Below are positions 35,547 to 43,117 of a stretch of DNA of 43,117 bases, piece by piece. Position 1 is the stretch's first letter. Every line of letters starts with the position of its first letter. The position numbers and the translations under genes are program-made. Below the pieces are notes generated by a model. The model was not told the origin of the DNA, ran no database searches, and was given only the letters and a program-made list of their open reading frames with translations. The DNA comes from an uncultured Collinsella sp. (lineage in GTDB: Bacteria > Actinomycetota > Coriobacteriia > Coriobacteriales > Coriobacteriaceae). Location: contig CAAFEX010000017.1 in assembly GCA_900762015.1 (NCBI GenBank), forward strand, positions 1-43,117, written 5' to 3'.

Positions 35547-36950
35547 TTAGGCCGAGGGGAAGGCTTTGGTGAGACCGGCGCGCGTTTGCGTGTCGGTCTT
35601 TTGGTAGATGGAGCTCAGGTGGCGCTGCACCATGCGCATCGAGATACCGAGCTCCTCGGCGATTTGCTTGAGCGGGCGCTCGTCTTGGGTCACGGCTACC
35701 AGCACATCGACCTCGCGCGGGGTGAGGCCGTGGTCGGCGATAAAAGCCTGGCGCTGCTCCTCGATGGTGGGTGCGGCGAGTGCTTCCTCGGCTCGTTGCT
35801 GGTGTTCGCGCTCCTGCTCGGTTTGGGGTAGGCGGAACAGACCGGCGGCAACGAATGCCACGCTGGCCGTTACGAGCAGCATGAGCGCGCCGATCATGAT
35901 GAGGGCGACGTTGCCCGAGGTCACGAGCGCCAGCGAGATGCCCGATGTGGTGAACGCGCACACATTGTTGGCCGCGCGACCCATGCCGGCCCAGAGGGCG
36001 GGCGCGTGCATACGCGGTGCCAGCTGAGTAAACGTGGCGGTAAAGAACGTGACGAAAAAGCCCGAGCTCAGGTAAAAGACGATGAGACCCAGGTTGGGAT
36101 CGGCGCCGGCTTCCACGGCTAAGATTGAGATGGTGGAGAGCACCGTGACGCCGAGCATGACGAGTCCCATGTAGCGACGCTCGGCGAGATCAAAGATGAT
36201 GCCGGCGACCAGGCCGCTTGCTGCCAAAAAGAGTCGCGGCCAGGTCTGCACCGCGATGGTGCCGTGGGCGTTGGAAAACGTGACGACGTTATCGAGCGTC
36301 GAGAACAGACAGGCGAGAATCATGACGAGCGCAATGCTCCAGCACGCCTGCTTGGCGAGGGCATGCGAGGGTTCGGCAAAGGGATTGGCGAGGTCGCTGG
36401 AGCTCTTGGCGGCCTTTTGGGGAGCGGCGCTGAGGGCGGCGATGACAATTGTCGCCGCGCCAAGAATGATGAGCTCGACGATGCCACCGCAATCGATCAG
36501 GTTGGTGGCGAACTGCATGAGGATGCCTGCGGCATAGGCCGCTCCTGCACCGGTGGCGAGCTTGAGGTCGTCTTGGAACGCCGTTGAAAAGGCGTGGTGC
36601 GCCGCGGCGCCCAGCAGGCCGAGTCCAAGGAATGCAACGCACCCCAAAATCTCGAGCGCAAGCGGACCCGTGGGGGATTGGATCTGAGTCAAGCCAACGA
36701 TGGCGATGGGGGCGGCGGCGCTGACAACTGCCTGGGGCTGGCCCTTGCGCTGGGCGAGGGCCAGCAGCGGCGCGTATCCGATAAAACCGATCACGCTGGC
36801 GCCCAGGATAAAGCCCTGTGCAATTACAACGCGCTCGGCACCGGCGAGCAGCCCGACATTGATATCGAAGCGAAACTCGGCGGCAAGGAAGGCGAAGGTG
36901 AAGAGCGCGAGGGCCAGAAGCGCATTGATTTTAGACTTGCTCAGATTCAA
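35547..36950 (-). CDS. Membrane LuxR-family regulator with about 12 helices
   Basis: This gene encodes a 467-residue protein with an MFS-like run of about 12 hydrophobic helices (residues 5 to about 375) followed by a linker and a C-terminal LuxR-type HTH (LTPREVDVLVAVTQDERPLKQIAEELGISMRMVQRHLSSIYQKT). Such membrane-bound one-component regulators are abundant in Coriobacteriia and mostly have unknown ligands. The start is a TTG at 36950 (minus strand) with AAAGGACC just upstream, giving MNLSKSKINALLALALF; longer readings from ATG codons upstream have no sense as protein. It is divergent from the surface-protein gene at 37166, which it may control. Confidence 0.88.
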   Translation of the reverse strand: MNLSKSKINALLALALFTFAFLAAEFRFDINVGLLAGAERVVIAQGFILGASVIGFIGYAPLLALAQRKGQPQAVVSAAAPIAIVGLTQIQSPTGPLALEILGCVAFLGLGLLGAAAHHAFSTAFQDDLKLATGAGAAYAAGILMQFATNLIDCGGIVELIILGAATIVIAALSAAPQKAAKSSSDLANPFAEPSHALAKQACWSIALVMILACLFSTLDNVVTFSNAHGTIAVQTWPRLFLAASGLVAGIIFDLAERRYMGLVMLGVTVLSTISILAVEAGADPNLGLIVFYLSSGFFVTFFTATFTQLAPRMHAPALWAGMGRAANNVCAFTTSGISLALVTSGNVALIMIGALMLLVTASVAFVAAGLFRLPQTEQEREHQQRAEEALAAPTIEEQRQAFIADHGLTPREVDVLVAVTQDERPLKQIAEELGISMRMVQRHLSSIYQKTDTQTRAGLTKAFPSA

Positions 36951-37120
36951 GGATGGTCCTTTGGGTGGACGGAACAATCGTGTCCCCGATTTTAGACCAG
37001 GACGGTAGGGGGTGGGCCTTTCGAAAGACAGGGCGCGCTTGGCAATCGCGTGCCCACTGCCTTTTGCGCTGGAAGATGGCCCACATGCGAATTTGTGCCC
37101 TGGGATCCGGATAACTTTTC

Positions 37121-37135
37121 GTAACATGGTGTTAC
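37121..37135. promoter_or_regulatory. Small palindrome upstream of the first surface-protein gene
   Basis: GTAACA (37121-37126) and TGTTAC (37130-37135) form an inverted repeat with 3-base centre, 30 bases before the start codon of the surface gene. It lies in the 215-base gap with the divergent LuxR-type gene, so it is a candidate operator. Confidence 0.4.
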
Positions 37136-37165
37136 AGAAGCACCCCTTACGACAAGGAGGCTCAC

Positions 37166-38728
37166 ATGCGAAAGCAAATCCATGACAACTCAATCAACCG
37201 CGACCGCGCATGCTCGCTCGCCCACGGAACGTGGCGCCGCGTGGGCGCCAAGCTCGCCTGCGCGGGGGCCTGCGCGCTCATGGCCGGCCAGCTGCTGCTG
37301 CCGAGCGTGGCACTCGCCGCCGACTGGGTCAACGTGGGCGGCACGCAGTACAACAGGGCCGCCGGCGACGAGGCCGGAACGTGGTCCTGGGACGGCGCCG
37401 ACGACATGAAGCTCAATGGCTACAACGGCGCCGGTATCAGCGCTCAGGGCAACCTCAATATCGGCGTGACGGGCACCAACACCGTAACGGCCGATTCCTT
37501 GCGGAGCGCTATCGAGGTCAAGGACGGCAACCTTGCCATCACGGGGGAGGGAACCCTCAACGCGACGGCCGAACCACAGAAGAGCAGGAGCGCTGTTAAG
37601 GTCGAGTGCGGTAGCCTCGCCATCTCGGGCGACGTGACTCTCAACGCGACGGCCGGGACCGATACGATAGCGGTTTCGGGGGACGGTAAGACCGGCGGCG
37701 ACGTGGACATCCGCGGTGCCAACGTTAACGTGACGGCAACGAACAAAGTGCCTCATACCATCGGCATTCATACGCGGGCAGGCAACATAACCATTAACGA
37801 GGGCGCTGACGTCCACGTCGAGGCGGAGGCGAATGGGGGGTTCGGTGCCGTTGCAGTCTATGCCGAAAACATCTCCTCCGAGCATGGAGGCTGCATCGCG
37901 GTGGATAACGCAAAATTAGATGCGGCGGCGCGCAATGCAAACATGTTGTCGGTCGCCCTGTATTCGTCCGGGGGTAAGGATACATATTTGAGTATTACCA
38001 ACGGAGCGGATGTTACGCTCGTGGCGAGTGATAGGGCCGACGTTTTGGATGGTGTTTGGATGCGCGCGGGGGACGGCGTGTCGCGGGTGCTCGTCGAGAA
38101 TTCGAGCCTTACGGTTCGATGCGGTGACGGAACTGGCCACAGTCGTAAACATGGCTACGGAATATATTCCCAGTCCGGCTCCCAGTCCGCCATCCCTCGA
38201 ATTGACATCATTAATTCAAATGTTGAGGTGTCGGGTAATGCGGCGGCAATCTACGCTGTCAATCAAGGTGATGCAGCCCCTTGTCTCTCAATTGATGGCG
38301 GATCGGTAGTTACGACTCCCGCCGGAGGCACCGTGCGAGAAACTGCGGGAAACGGACTCGTCATCGGTGCTGCCGGGTCGTCCACTATCCAGGATGTTAG
38401 GACCTCCGACGAGGTTGCCCGCAGCGTGGTAATCAGCTCTGGAGATGCGGTCGAGCCTGAGCCCACGCCGCAGCCTGAGCCCACCCCGGCTCCCACGCCG
38501 CAGCCAGGCGGCGGAAGTGAGACTGGCACGCCGTCCGTGACGCCGACTCAGGCGAGTTCCACGGCTGCTGCCTCCAAGCCGGCCGCGAGGGCCACCGCTG
38601 CCCAGAAGTCCGTGGGCACTCTGGCCGCCACGGGCGACAACGCCGCGACGGCCGCGGCCGCCCTCGGCATCGCCGGTGCGTCCGTCATCGGCACCGGCCT
38701 CGTCGCGTCCAAGCGCCACGACCGCTAG
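37166..38728 (+). CDS. Sortase-anchored surface protein with beta-solenoid-like repeats
   Basis: This gene encodes a 520-residue secreted protein. The signal is long (about 52 residues), with HGTWRRVGAK at 20-29 before the hydrophobic stretch and ALAA before the cut. Residues 85-400 hold short repeats of the form GNLxIxGxGTLNATA with regularly placed Gly and Asn, suggesting a right-handed beta-helix. A Pro/Thr/Glu linker (about 430-460) spans the wall. The tail is a sorting signal: LAATG near 486, a hydrophobic helix, then KRHDR. LAATG is a variant of LPxTG. Base composition between about 37900 and 38450 is lower in GC than the flanks, hinting at an exchanged segment. AAGGAGG precedes ATG 37166. 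The ligand is unknown. Confidence 0.88.
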   Translation: MRKQIHDNSINRDRACSLAHGTWRRVGAKLACAGACALMAGQLLLPSVALAADWVNVGGTQYNRAAGDEAGTWSWDGADDMKLNGYNGAGISAQGNLNIGVTGTNTVTADSLRSAIEVKDGNLAITGEGTLNATAEPQKSRSAVKVECGSLAISGDVTLNATAGTDTIAVSGDGKTGGDVDIRGANVNVTATNKVPHTIGIHTRAGNITINEGADVHVEAEANGGFGAVAVYAENISSEHGGCIAVDNAKLDAAARNANMLSVALYSSGGKDTYLSITNGADVTLVASDRADVLDGVWMRAGDGVSRVLVENSSLTVRCGDGTGHSRKHGYGIYSQSGSQSAIPRIDIINSNVEVSGNAAAIYAVNQGDAAPCLSIDGGSVVTTPAGGTVRETAGNGLVIGAAGSSTIQDVRTSDEVARSVVISSGDAVEPEPTPQPEPTPAPTPQPGGGSETGTPSVTPTQASSTAAASKPAARATAAQKSVGTLAATGDNAATAAAALGIAGASVIGTGLVASKRHDR

Positions 38729-38753
38729 CGTAAGCTTTCATAGCTATTTTCGA

Positions 38754-38793
38754 CCGCCGCGTGGGCATGAGTGCCCTCGCGGCGGCTCTTTGT
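38754..38793 (+). terminator. Terminator after the first surface-protein gene
   Basis: CCGCCGCG (38754-38761) and CGCGGCGG (38778-38785) form the outer stem; GGGCA/TGCCC pair inside around TGAG. CTCTTTGTATTT follows, a weak T run. Confidence 0.7.
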
Positions 38794-38809
38794 ATTTCCG
38801 CAGGTAGAG

Positions 38810-38837
38810 GCCTAGGTTCGCATCTACGAACCTAGGC
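38810..38837. repeat. Perfect 11-bp inverted repeat
   Basis: GCCTAGGTTCG (38810-38820) and CGAACCTAGGC (38827-38837) pair around CATCTA. It has no T run and lies between the two surface genes, possibly an operator or palindromic repeat. Confidence 0.6.
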
Positions 38838-38873
38838 GTACAGGGCCGTTTGGCACATCTTGGTTGTACAGGA

Positions 38874-38906
38874 CCACCGCAAAGGGGACAGGCACCTTTG
38901 TGGTGG
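38874..38906. repeat. GGGGACAG-type palindrome before the second surface gene
   Basis: CCACCGCAAAGG (38874-38885) pairs with CCTTTGTGGTGG (38895-38906), one G-U pair, enclosing GGACAGGCA. The GGGGACAGG core matches other sites, and the arms match the terminator at 35508-35542. It ends 28 bases before the start codon and may affect expression. Confidence 0.75.
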
Positions 38907-38933
38907 TGCAGCCTTTCGACCAAGGAGGCCGTT

Positions 38934-40763
38934 ATGAACGGAAGCCACTTTGATAAGCAGACCCAGCGCGAGCGCACCTGTTCGCTGGTTCACGGTACTT
39001 GGCGCTGCGTGGGCGCCAAAATCGCTTGCGCTGGCGCGTGTGCGCTCATGGTTGGTCAGCTGTTGCTGCCGAGCTTGGCACTTGCGACCGAGTGCGCGGA
39101 TCCCGCCGCCGCGACGGGTGAGGTTGCCGCGGCTCCGGTGACGCCGGCAGTTGCGGAGGATGCGGCTGCGGCGGCTGCACCGGCTCCGGCGACCGTACCA
39201 GCAGTCGATGCTGCTCCGGAGGCACAGACCGTCGCCGAACCTCAGCAGACGACTCCGACTGACGCCACCGATGAATCTAACGATGCAGCATCCGCTGAGC
39301 AAAACGCCCCTAGCGGCGATGACGCCATCATGCCCTGCGGTGTGACCGACGTTGTTGGCGGCAGCGGCGTTAGGGTCAATACGACCGTGGTTCCCCACTA
39401 CACGGACTGCGTGCTTCCGAGCAATATCACACTCGAAAAGGGTCAGTCGTATACCTATAATTTTCCCGATGTCGAGGGCGGTTTAAAGGAAGGCTCCTAC
39501 AGTAGGATTTCCGAAACCAAGTACTACCGGGCCGATGCTGCTTCGGGCACCCTGGCTGAAGTCCAGGACGCATCTATGTCCGATGTGACGGCTCGCTTTG
39601 AGCCTGATGGCGATCACATGAGGCTGACGCTGACCTTTACGGGCGGCGCGGCAGGCGGTTCGTATCGACTCACGCGCAATGAGGTTCTTTATATTGGCAC
39701 GGCACTGACATATACCGGAACCGACTATGAGGGTGACAATATCATCGTGGGCGACGCCGATGATATCTTCAACGCCTACAGACCGGGCGGCTCGGTCGTT
39801 ATCAATGAGACCAGGGATGACTACTATATTCGCTACAACATCGACAGTGCCATAACGCTCGTTGCGCCAGAAAACGAAACCCTCGAGAATTTGAACGTCA
39901 ACGACGTGAAGACCGACTACGCGCCTGGTGAGGCGCCGCGTGCGACGGCGACGATTCCTGCCGCTGATGCCGAGAAGTACGAGATCGCCTACGAGTGCTG
40001 GGAGGAAATGGACGGTAGCGACCCTGCGCATCTGGAGCCCGTTGCCTTCTGGTATTCCGACCCTGCTAAGTATCCGACGGGCGCGAGGAGGATCGAACAC
40101 TTCGAAGAGGGCAAGTTCTACATGTATTCCGTTGAGCTGAGGCTCAAGGGCAACAATACCCTCGCCGAGGATTACAACGTGAACATTAACGGCCAATGGG
40201 CGAGCAATACCGTTAAGACTATCAACGGCGTATTTGCGCCCAACGCGGCCAATATGCTGTGCGAGCAGCCAATCGACGAATGGCGTGCCATCGACGTTAT
40301 AGAGATCAACGGCGCCACAACCACCTTTAAGGCGGGCGACAGGCCGGTCTTTACGGCGGGCACTCCGGTGGATTCGGACTCCGTCCTTCAGTGTGAGTTC
40401 TGGACGGGTAGCGACGGCAGTGAGGTGAATTCCGTCGAGTTTTGGGACCAGCACATCACCAACCATATCGACGCGTTTAAGCCCGGTGTGACCTATCGTT
40501 ACGGCCTGTACTTTAAGCCGGCGCGTGGCTTCTACTTTACGCCCAATACCAAGCTGAAGATCAATGGGGTTGAGTGTGGCTATCAGGTGGGCGAGGCAAG
40601 CGAGGTCGATCCCGAGAGCGGCTGGATCCTTACGCTATGGCTGAACACCAACCTAACGTTTACGCCCGAGGCTACGCCCACGCCCGATCCGCAGCCTACG
40701 CCGGATCCCAAGCCGACGCCGCAGCCTGAGGTGAAGCCCGATGTTAGCGTCGGATTATTTTAG
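38934..40763 (+). CDS. Surface protein truncated by the IS21 element
   Basis: This frame encodes 609 residues, of which about 602 are native; the last codons (from 40742) and the stop come from the IS end. The signal peptide again has HGTWRCVGAK at 20-29 and matches the upstream surface protein in 33 of 40 residues (12-51). An Ala/Pro/Thr-rich stretch (about 55-125) follows. Two similar modules of about 110 residues (roughly 310-430 and 455-575) share FxAG, ExW, EFW and FxxGxxYxY patterns. The Pro/Thr linker PTPDPQPTPDPKPTPQPE precedes the break, where the sister gene continues to a sorting signal. The product is probably secreted but not anchored. AAGGAGG precedes ATG 38934. Confidence 0.85.
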   Translation: MNGSHFDKQTQRERTCSLVHGTWRCVGAKIACAGACALMVGQLLLPSLALATECADPAAATGEVAAAPVTPAVAEDAAAAAAPAPATVPAVDAAPEAQTVAEPQQTTPTDATDESNDAASAEQNAPSGDDAIMPCGVTDVVGGSGVRVNTTVVPHYTDCVLPSNITLEKGQSYTYNFPDVEGGLKEGSYSRISETKYYRADAASGTLAEVQDASMSDVTARFEPDGDHMRLTLTFTGGAAGGSYRLTRNEVLYIGTALTYTGTDYEGDNIIVGDADDIFNAYRPGGSVVINETRDDYYIRYNIDSAITLVAPENETLENLNVNDVKTDYAPGEAPRATATIPAADAEKYEIAYECWEEMDGSDPAHLEPVAFWYSDPAKYPTGARRIEHFEEGKFYMYSVELRLKGNNTLAEDYNVNINGQWASNTVKTINGVFAPNAANMLCEQPIDEWRAIDVIEINGATTTFKAGDRPVFTAGTPVDSDSVLQCEFWTGSDGSEVNSVEFWDQHITNHIDAFKPGVTYRYGLYFKPARGFYFTPNTKLKINGVECGYQVGEASEVDPESGWILTLWLNTNLTFTPEATPTPDPQPTPDPKPTPQPEVKPDVSVGLF

Positions 40764-40775
40764 CCAAATATAGTC
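40742..40775. repeat. Left terminal inverted repeat of the IS21 element
   Basis: It starts TGTTAGCG and contains ATTTTAGCC and ATAGTC. It supplies the stop codon TAG (40761-40763) for the interrupted surface gene. Confidence 0.88.
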
Positions 40776-40848
40776 GGCCGAGATTGACCAATCCCGGCCG
40801 ACCCATTTTAGCCAACACGCCCGCATCTATGACTTTCCTATCGCTTCC

Positions 40849-41676
40849 CTACATCCCCTCGGGCTGGATCCCCCTCACCTTCACCGCCTGGGGGACGGCC
40901 TCCACCGAGTAGGTGTCGAGCCCCCTGCCGCGGTAGCTCGGGCCCCGCATCACGAACACCGACGCCTTGTCGAACAGCCTGTCGAGGGCGCAGAGGAGCG
41001 TGTCGTCGCCCGTGAAGAACTCATCCCACCCGCTCGGGGCGATGTTACTCGTAAGGACCATCGCGTTCGGCCCCTCCTTCTCGTAGCGCCTGTCGACGAC
41101 ATCGAAGAACAGGTCGGTGCACGGCCTGTCGTAGACGCATCTTCCCACCTCGTCAACGATGAGGCACGACGGCTTGACGAGCGAGGAGACGACCCGCGAG
41201 GTGTTTCCCCGCTGGACGGCCTTCTGGAACCTGTCCCTGAGCTCGGTCGCCTTGATGTAGTAGGTCTTGAGCCCCCGCATGCAGCACTCGCGCCCGTAGG
41301 CCTGCGCGAGGTGCGTCTTCCCTATGCCGCCGGGCCCGACGAAGGCGACGTTGCGGTGCGCGTAGAGGTCGGCCAGCGACGGGAGCTTGCCCAGCGCGGC
41401 CGCGTCCCGGCCCTGGATCCTGGAGAAGTCGAAGCCCTCGAAGGTCTTGGGCTCGCGCCTGGGCAGCCTGCTCAGTCTCAGCAGCGTCTCGATGGAGGCG
41501 AGCCTCCTCTTCTCCGCAAGGTAGGAGAAGGTGGCTGCCACGGCGGCCATCTCCCCGTCGCCGAGGTCGAGGTCCGAGGCGAGGGTCGCGAGCTCCTCCG
41601 CCCCGACGGCGATCCCGAGCCTCGACGCGGCGTCGCTCGCGAGCTCGTAGGGGCTCGCCCCCGCGCCCGCCATCAT
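40849..41676 (-). CDS. istB: IS21 helper ATPase IstB
   Basis: This gene encodes a 275-residue AAA+ ATPase that assists the IstA transposase in target choice and strand transfer. Walker A GPGGIGKTHLA and Walker B CLIVDEVG are intact, and LTSNIAPSGWDEFF and the C-terminal LDRLFDKASVFVMRG complete the DnaC-like core. It starts at ATG 41676 (minus strand), overlapping the istA stop by four bases (ATGA), with GGAGGG upstream in the istA end; translational coupling is expected. A longer frame extending to 42120 is only an open shadow of istA. The intact frame suggests the element can still move. Confidence 0.95.
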   Translation of the reverse strand: MMAGAGASPYELASDAASRLGIAVGAEELATLASDLDLGDGEMAAVAATFSYLAEKRRLASIETLLRLSRLPRREPKTFEGFDFSRIQGRDAAALGKLPSLADLYAHRNVAFVGPGGIGKTHLAQAYGRECCMRGLKTYYIKATELRDRFQKAVQRGNTSRVVSSLVKPSCLIVDEVGRCVYDRPCTDLFFDVVDRRYEKEGPNAMVLTSNIAPSGWDEFFTGDDTLLCALDRLFDKASVFVMRGPSYRGRGLDTYSVEAVPQAVKVRGIQPEGM

Positions 41677-42980
41677 TCGGCCCTCCCGAAGTCGAACCTC
41701 TCGAAACCGGGTTTCGTCCTGGGCGGGGCGATCTGCTCGACCACGGTCCCGACCGGCTGGGTCGGCAGCTCCTCGGGCTGCGCCGGCGATGTCTCCCACT
41801 GGCCCTCGCACCAGCTGTCGGCGCCGGCGCCGACGGCGTGGGCGACGAGCTCGCGGGAGAGGTCGTCGCTGTATATGTGCACAACGCGCCCCTCCCGGCT
41901 CACCCTGCACTCGCGGCGGCCGTACCAGTAGGGCACGCCGTAGCGGTGCCCCTCGAAGCTCACGAAGCCGTCGAAGGAGATCTTCCGGCGCGGGCACAGG
42001 TACCGCTCGACCTCGGCCGTGACCTCGAGCGGCCTGGTGTTCGCCGAGCACGCCGCCTCGTGCTCGCGCATCGGGACGCATGCCGCCGCGCGCCGCCAGC
42101 GGCCTCCCTGCTCGGCGCACCAGAGGGCGGCCTCCCGGTTGAGGGCGTCAAGGTCGGTAAAGGACCTTCCCGCGAGGAAGTTCCCCTTCACGAAGCGGAC
42201 GAGCCTCTCCACCTTGCCCTTCGTATAGGGGTGGCGCGGCCTGCACAACCTGGTGCGGAAGCCGACGACGCCCATGAACTCGGCGTAGTCGGCCTGCCAG
42301 ACGGGCCGGCCGTCGGCATCGCGGCGGACGACCACGCTCTTCATGTTGTCGGTGAGCACGGTCGCGGGCACGCCCAGCGCCGAGAACGCGTGCAGCATCC
42401 CGATGAGGAGGTTCTCCTGGCGCGCGTTCGGGAAGAACTCGACGTGGGCGCCCCCGCAATGGTGGCAGACCATGGCGAAGCAGGCGATCCGCGCCCGCTC
42501 GCCGCCGGGGCGCTCGACCGCGACGAAGCCCCAGTCCATCTGGTAGGCCTCTCCGGGCGCCGTCCTGAAGCGCTGCCCGCGGCAGCCCTGCGGGGCCACC
42601 TGCCGCCTCTTCGCGGGCACGAGGTCCCGGTGCGCGGCGATATAGGTCTTCACCGTGGTGAGGCCGCCGGCGTAGCCCTGGCCGAGCAGCCGCTCGAATA
42701 TCACCTGTGAGTTGGTGACGCCCTTCCGCAGGAGGTCGTCCACCAGGCCGGTGTGGCCGGCAAGCACGCCCGGCGCGGCCCTCCTCCCGCTGTTCCCGTG
42801 GGGCAGGGCCCTGAACCCGTGGGCCCTGACCGTCCTCGCGCGGGAGCGGGTGAGCCCCGTCCTCCTGCAGAACTCAGCGAGGTTGCATGCCTGCGGGTCG
42901 AACCCGTCGCCCTCCTCCGCGGCCATCTCCCGGAGCGCCGCGTCTATAATCTCCTGTAGGTCATCGTGTCTCTCGTTCAC
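41673..42980 (-). CDS. istA: IS21 transposase IstA
   Basis: This gene encodes a 435-residue DDE transposase. The N-terminal half has a HTH-like region (LAEFCRRTGLTRSRARTVRAHGF) and a second (GVTNSQVIFERLLGQGYAGGLTTVKTYIA), which bind the terminal repeats. The catalytic core shows Asp in YQMDWGFVAVE, Asp in VLTDNMKSVVV and Glu in YTKGKVERLVRFVKGNF. The C-terminal beta-rich domain (VSFEGHRYGVPYWYGRRECRVSREGRVVHIY) is typical of IstA. Its start is near the right end of the element at 42980 (GAGGTGAACG context). istB overlaps its stop. Confidence 0.96.
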   Translation of the reverse strand: MNERHDDLQEIIDAALREMAAEEGDGFDPQACNLAEFCRRTGLTRSRARTVRAHGFRALPHGNSGRRAAPGVLAGHTGLVDDLLRKGVTNSQVIFERLLGQGYAGGLTTVKTYIAAHRDLVPAKRRQVAPQGCRGQRFRTAPGEAYQMDWGFVAVERPGGERARIACFAMVCHHCGGAHVEFFPNARQENLLIGMLHAFSALGVPATVLTDNMKSVVVRRDADGRPVWQADYAEFMGVVGFRTRLCRPRHPYTKGKVERLVRFVKGNFLAGRSFTDLDALNREAALWCAEQGGRWRRAAACVPMREHEAACSANTRPLEVTAEVERYLCPRRKISFDGFVSFEGHRYGVPYWYGRRECRVSREGRVVHIYSDDLSRELVAHAVGAGADSWCEGQWETSPAQPEELPTQPVGTVVEQIAPPRTKPGFERFDFGRAE

Positions 42981-43083
42981 CTCAATGGTCCTCCTAACGC
43001 CGGCGTGTTGGCACCACCAGCGTAGTGGCGGCGGGGAGGCACGGTGGCCATTATTCGGTGACCGGGATTGGTCAAAATCGTTT

Positions 43084-43117
43084 GACTATTAGCGGCTAAA
43101 ATCGCCCGGCGCTAACA
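43084..43117. repeat. Right terminal inverted repeat of the IS21 element
   Basis: Read on the minus strand it starts TGTTAGCGCCGGGCG and matches the left end at 26 of 34 positions. It coincides with the window end. Confidence 0.88.

Larger units (their letters stand above)
40742..43117 (-). mobile_element. Complete IS21-family insertion sequence
   Basis: The element starts with TGTTAGCG at 40742 and ends with CGCTAACA at 43117, the last base of the window. The outer 34 bases at each end match in inverted orientation at 26 positions. An inner pair, TTGACCAATCCCGG (40784-40797) and CCGGGATTGGTCAA (43062-43075), is an exact inverted repeat, as expected for the multiple transposase sites of IS21 elements. 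It carries istA and istB on the minus strand and is more GC-rich than its host. It sits inside the surface-protein gene. The target duplication cannot be seen, as the right flank is missing. Confidence 0.93.

Noticed and set aside
40849..42120. Long minus-strand frame extending istB upstream
   Set aside because: The part beyond 41676 is a frame shadow of istA; istB starts at the ATGA overlap with its own ribosome site.

Overview
The window looks like a chromosomal segment of a high-GC gut actinobacterium of the class Coriobacteriia, most likely Collinsella. This is inferred from the GC-rich codon use, mannose-family PTS genes, a 12-helix membrane LuxR regulator, a class B sortase and PrsA-type proteins; no 16S rRNA gene is present to prove it. 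The left edge is an IS30-family transposase gene cut by the window start. The right edge is the exact terminal inverted repeat of an IS21-family element. This is what a draft contig bounded by multicopy insertion sequences would look like.

Layout. 1-1022: partial IS30 transposase. 1023-1684: non-coding, with a hairpin, a 12-bp inverted repeat, DnaA-box-like nonamers and the rpsF leader. 1685-4989: rpsF-ssb-rpsR-rplI, a terminator, then dnaB. 5083-8509: purA, purD and a Nudix hydrolase. 8548-11498: a long palindrome, an ABC exporter half-transporter and a one-helix envelope protein. 11630-16414: carA-carB behind a PyrR-type RNA hairpin. 16634-20547: a GntR regulator divergent from a four-gene mannose-family PTS (IIA, IIB, IIC, IID). 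20683-21554: a small two-helix membrane protein and a MarR regulator. 21811-25129: purE, class B sortase, a MoaE-like protein and, on the minus strand, a CmpB-type membrane protein. 25424-29046: purF, purM-purN. 29199-31552: an orphan fructose-type EIIA, a membrane-anchored parvulin foldase and YqeY. 31800-34829: a polar amino-acid ABC importer (ATPase, Tat-type lipoprotein, two permeases). 34878-36950: a cytidylate-kinase-like protein and the membrane LuxR regulator. 37166-40763: two secreted surface proteins with nearly the same long signal peptide. 40742-43117: a complete IS21-family element that has cut the second surface gene.

Themes. Six de novo purine genes (purA, D, E, F, M, N) and carAB sit near each other but in separate transcription units, so nucleotide synthesis dominates the core. 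The sortase, foldase, surface proteins and membrane regulator form an envelope and adhesion set.

Two patterns are not explained by ordinary annotation. First, several intergenic gaps hold long palindromes. Some share a GGGGACAG/CTGTCCCC core with differing but self-complementary arms; others share a CTCAGCC/TTTCCC core. Second, the two surface proteins share an N-terminal signal (HGTWRxVGAK followed by a Cys/Ala/Leu-rich helix) that is conserved in protein but diverged at synonymous sites, while the mature parts are unrelated. This may be a dedicated export signal analogous to YSIRK signals.
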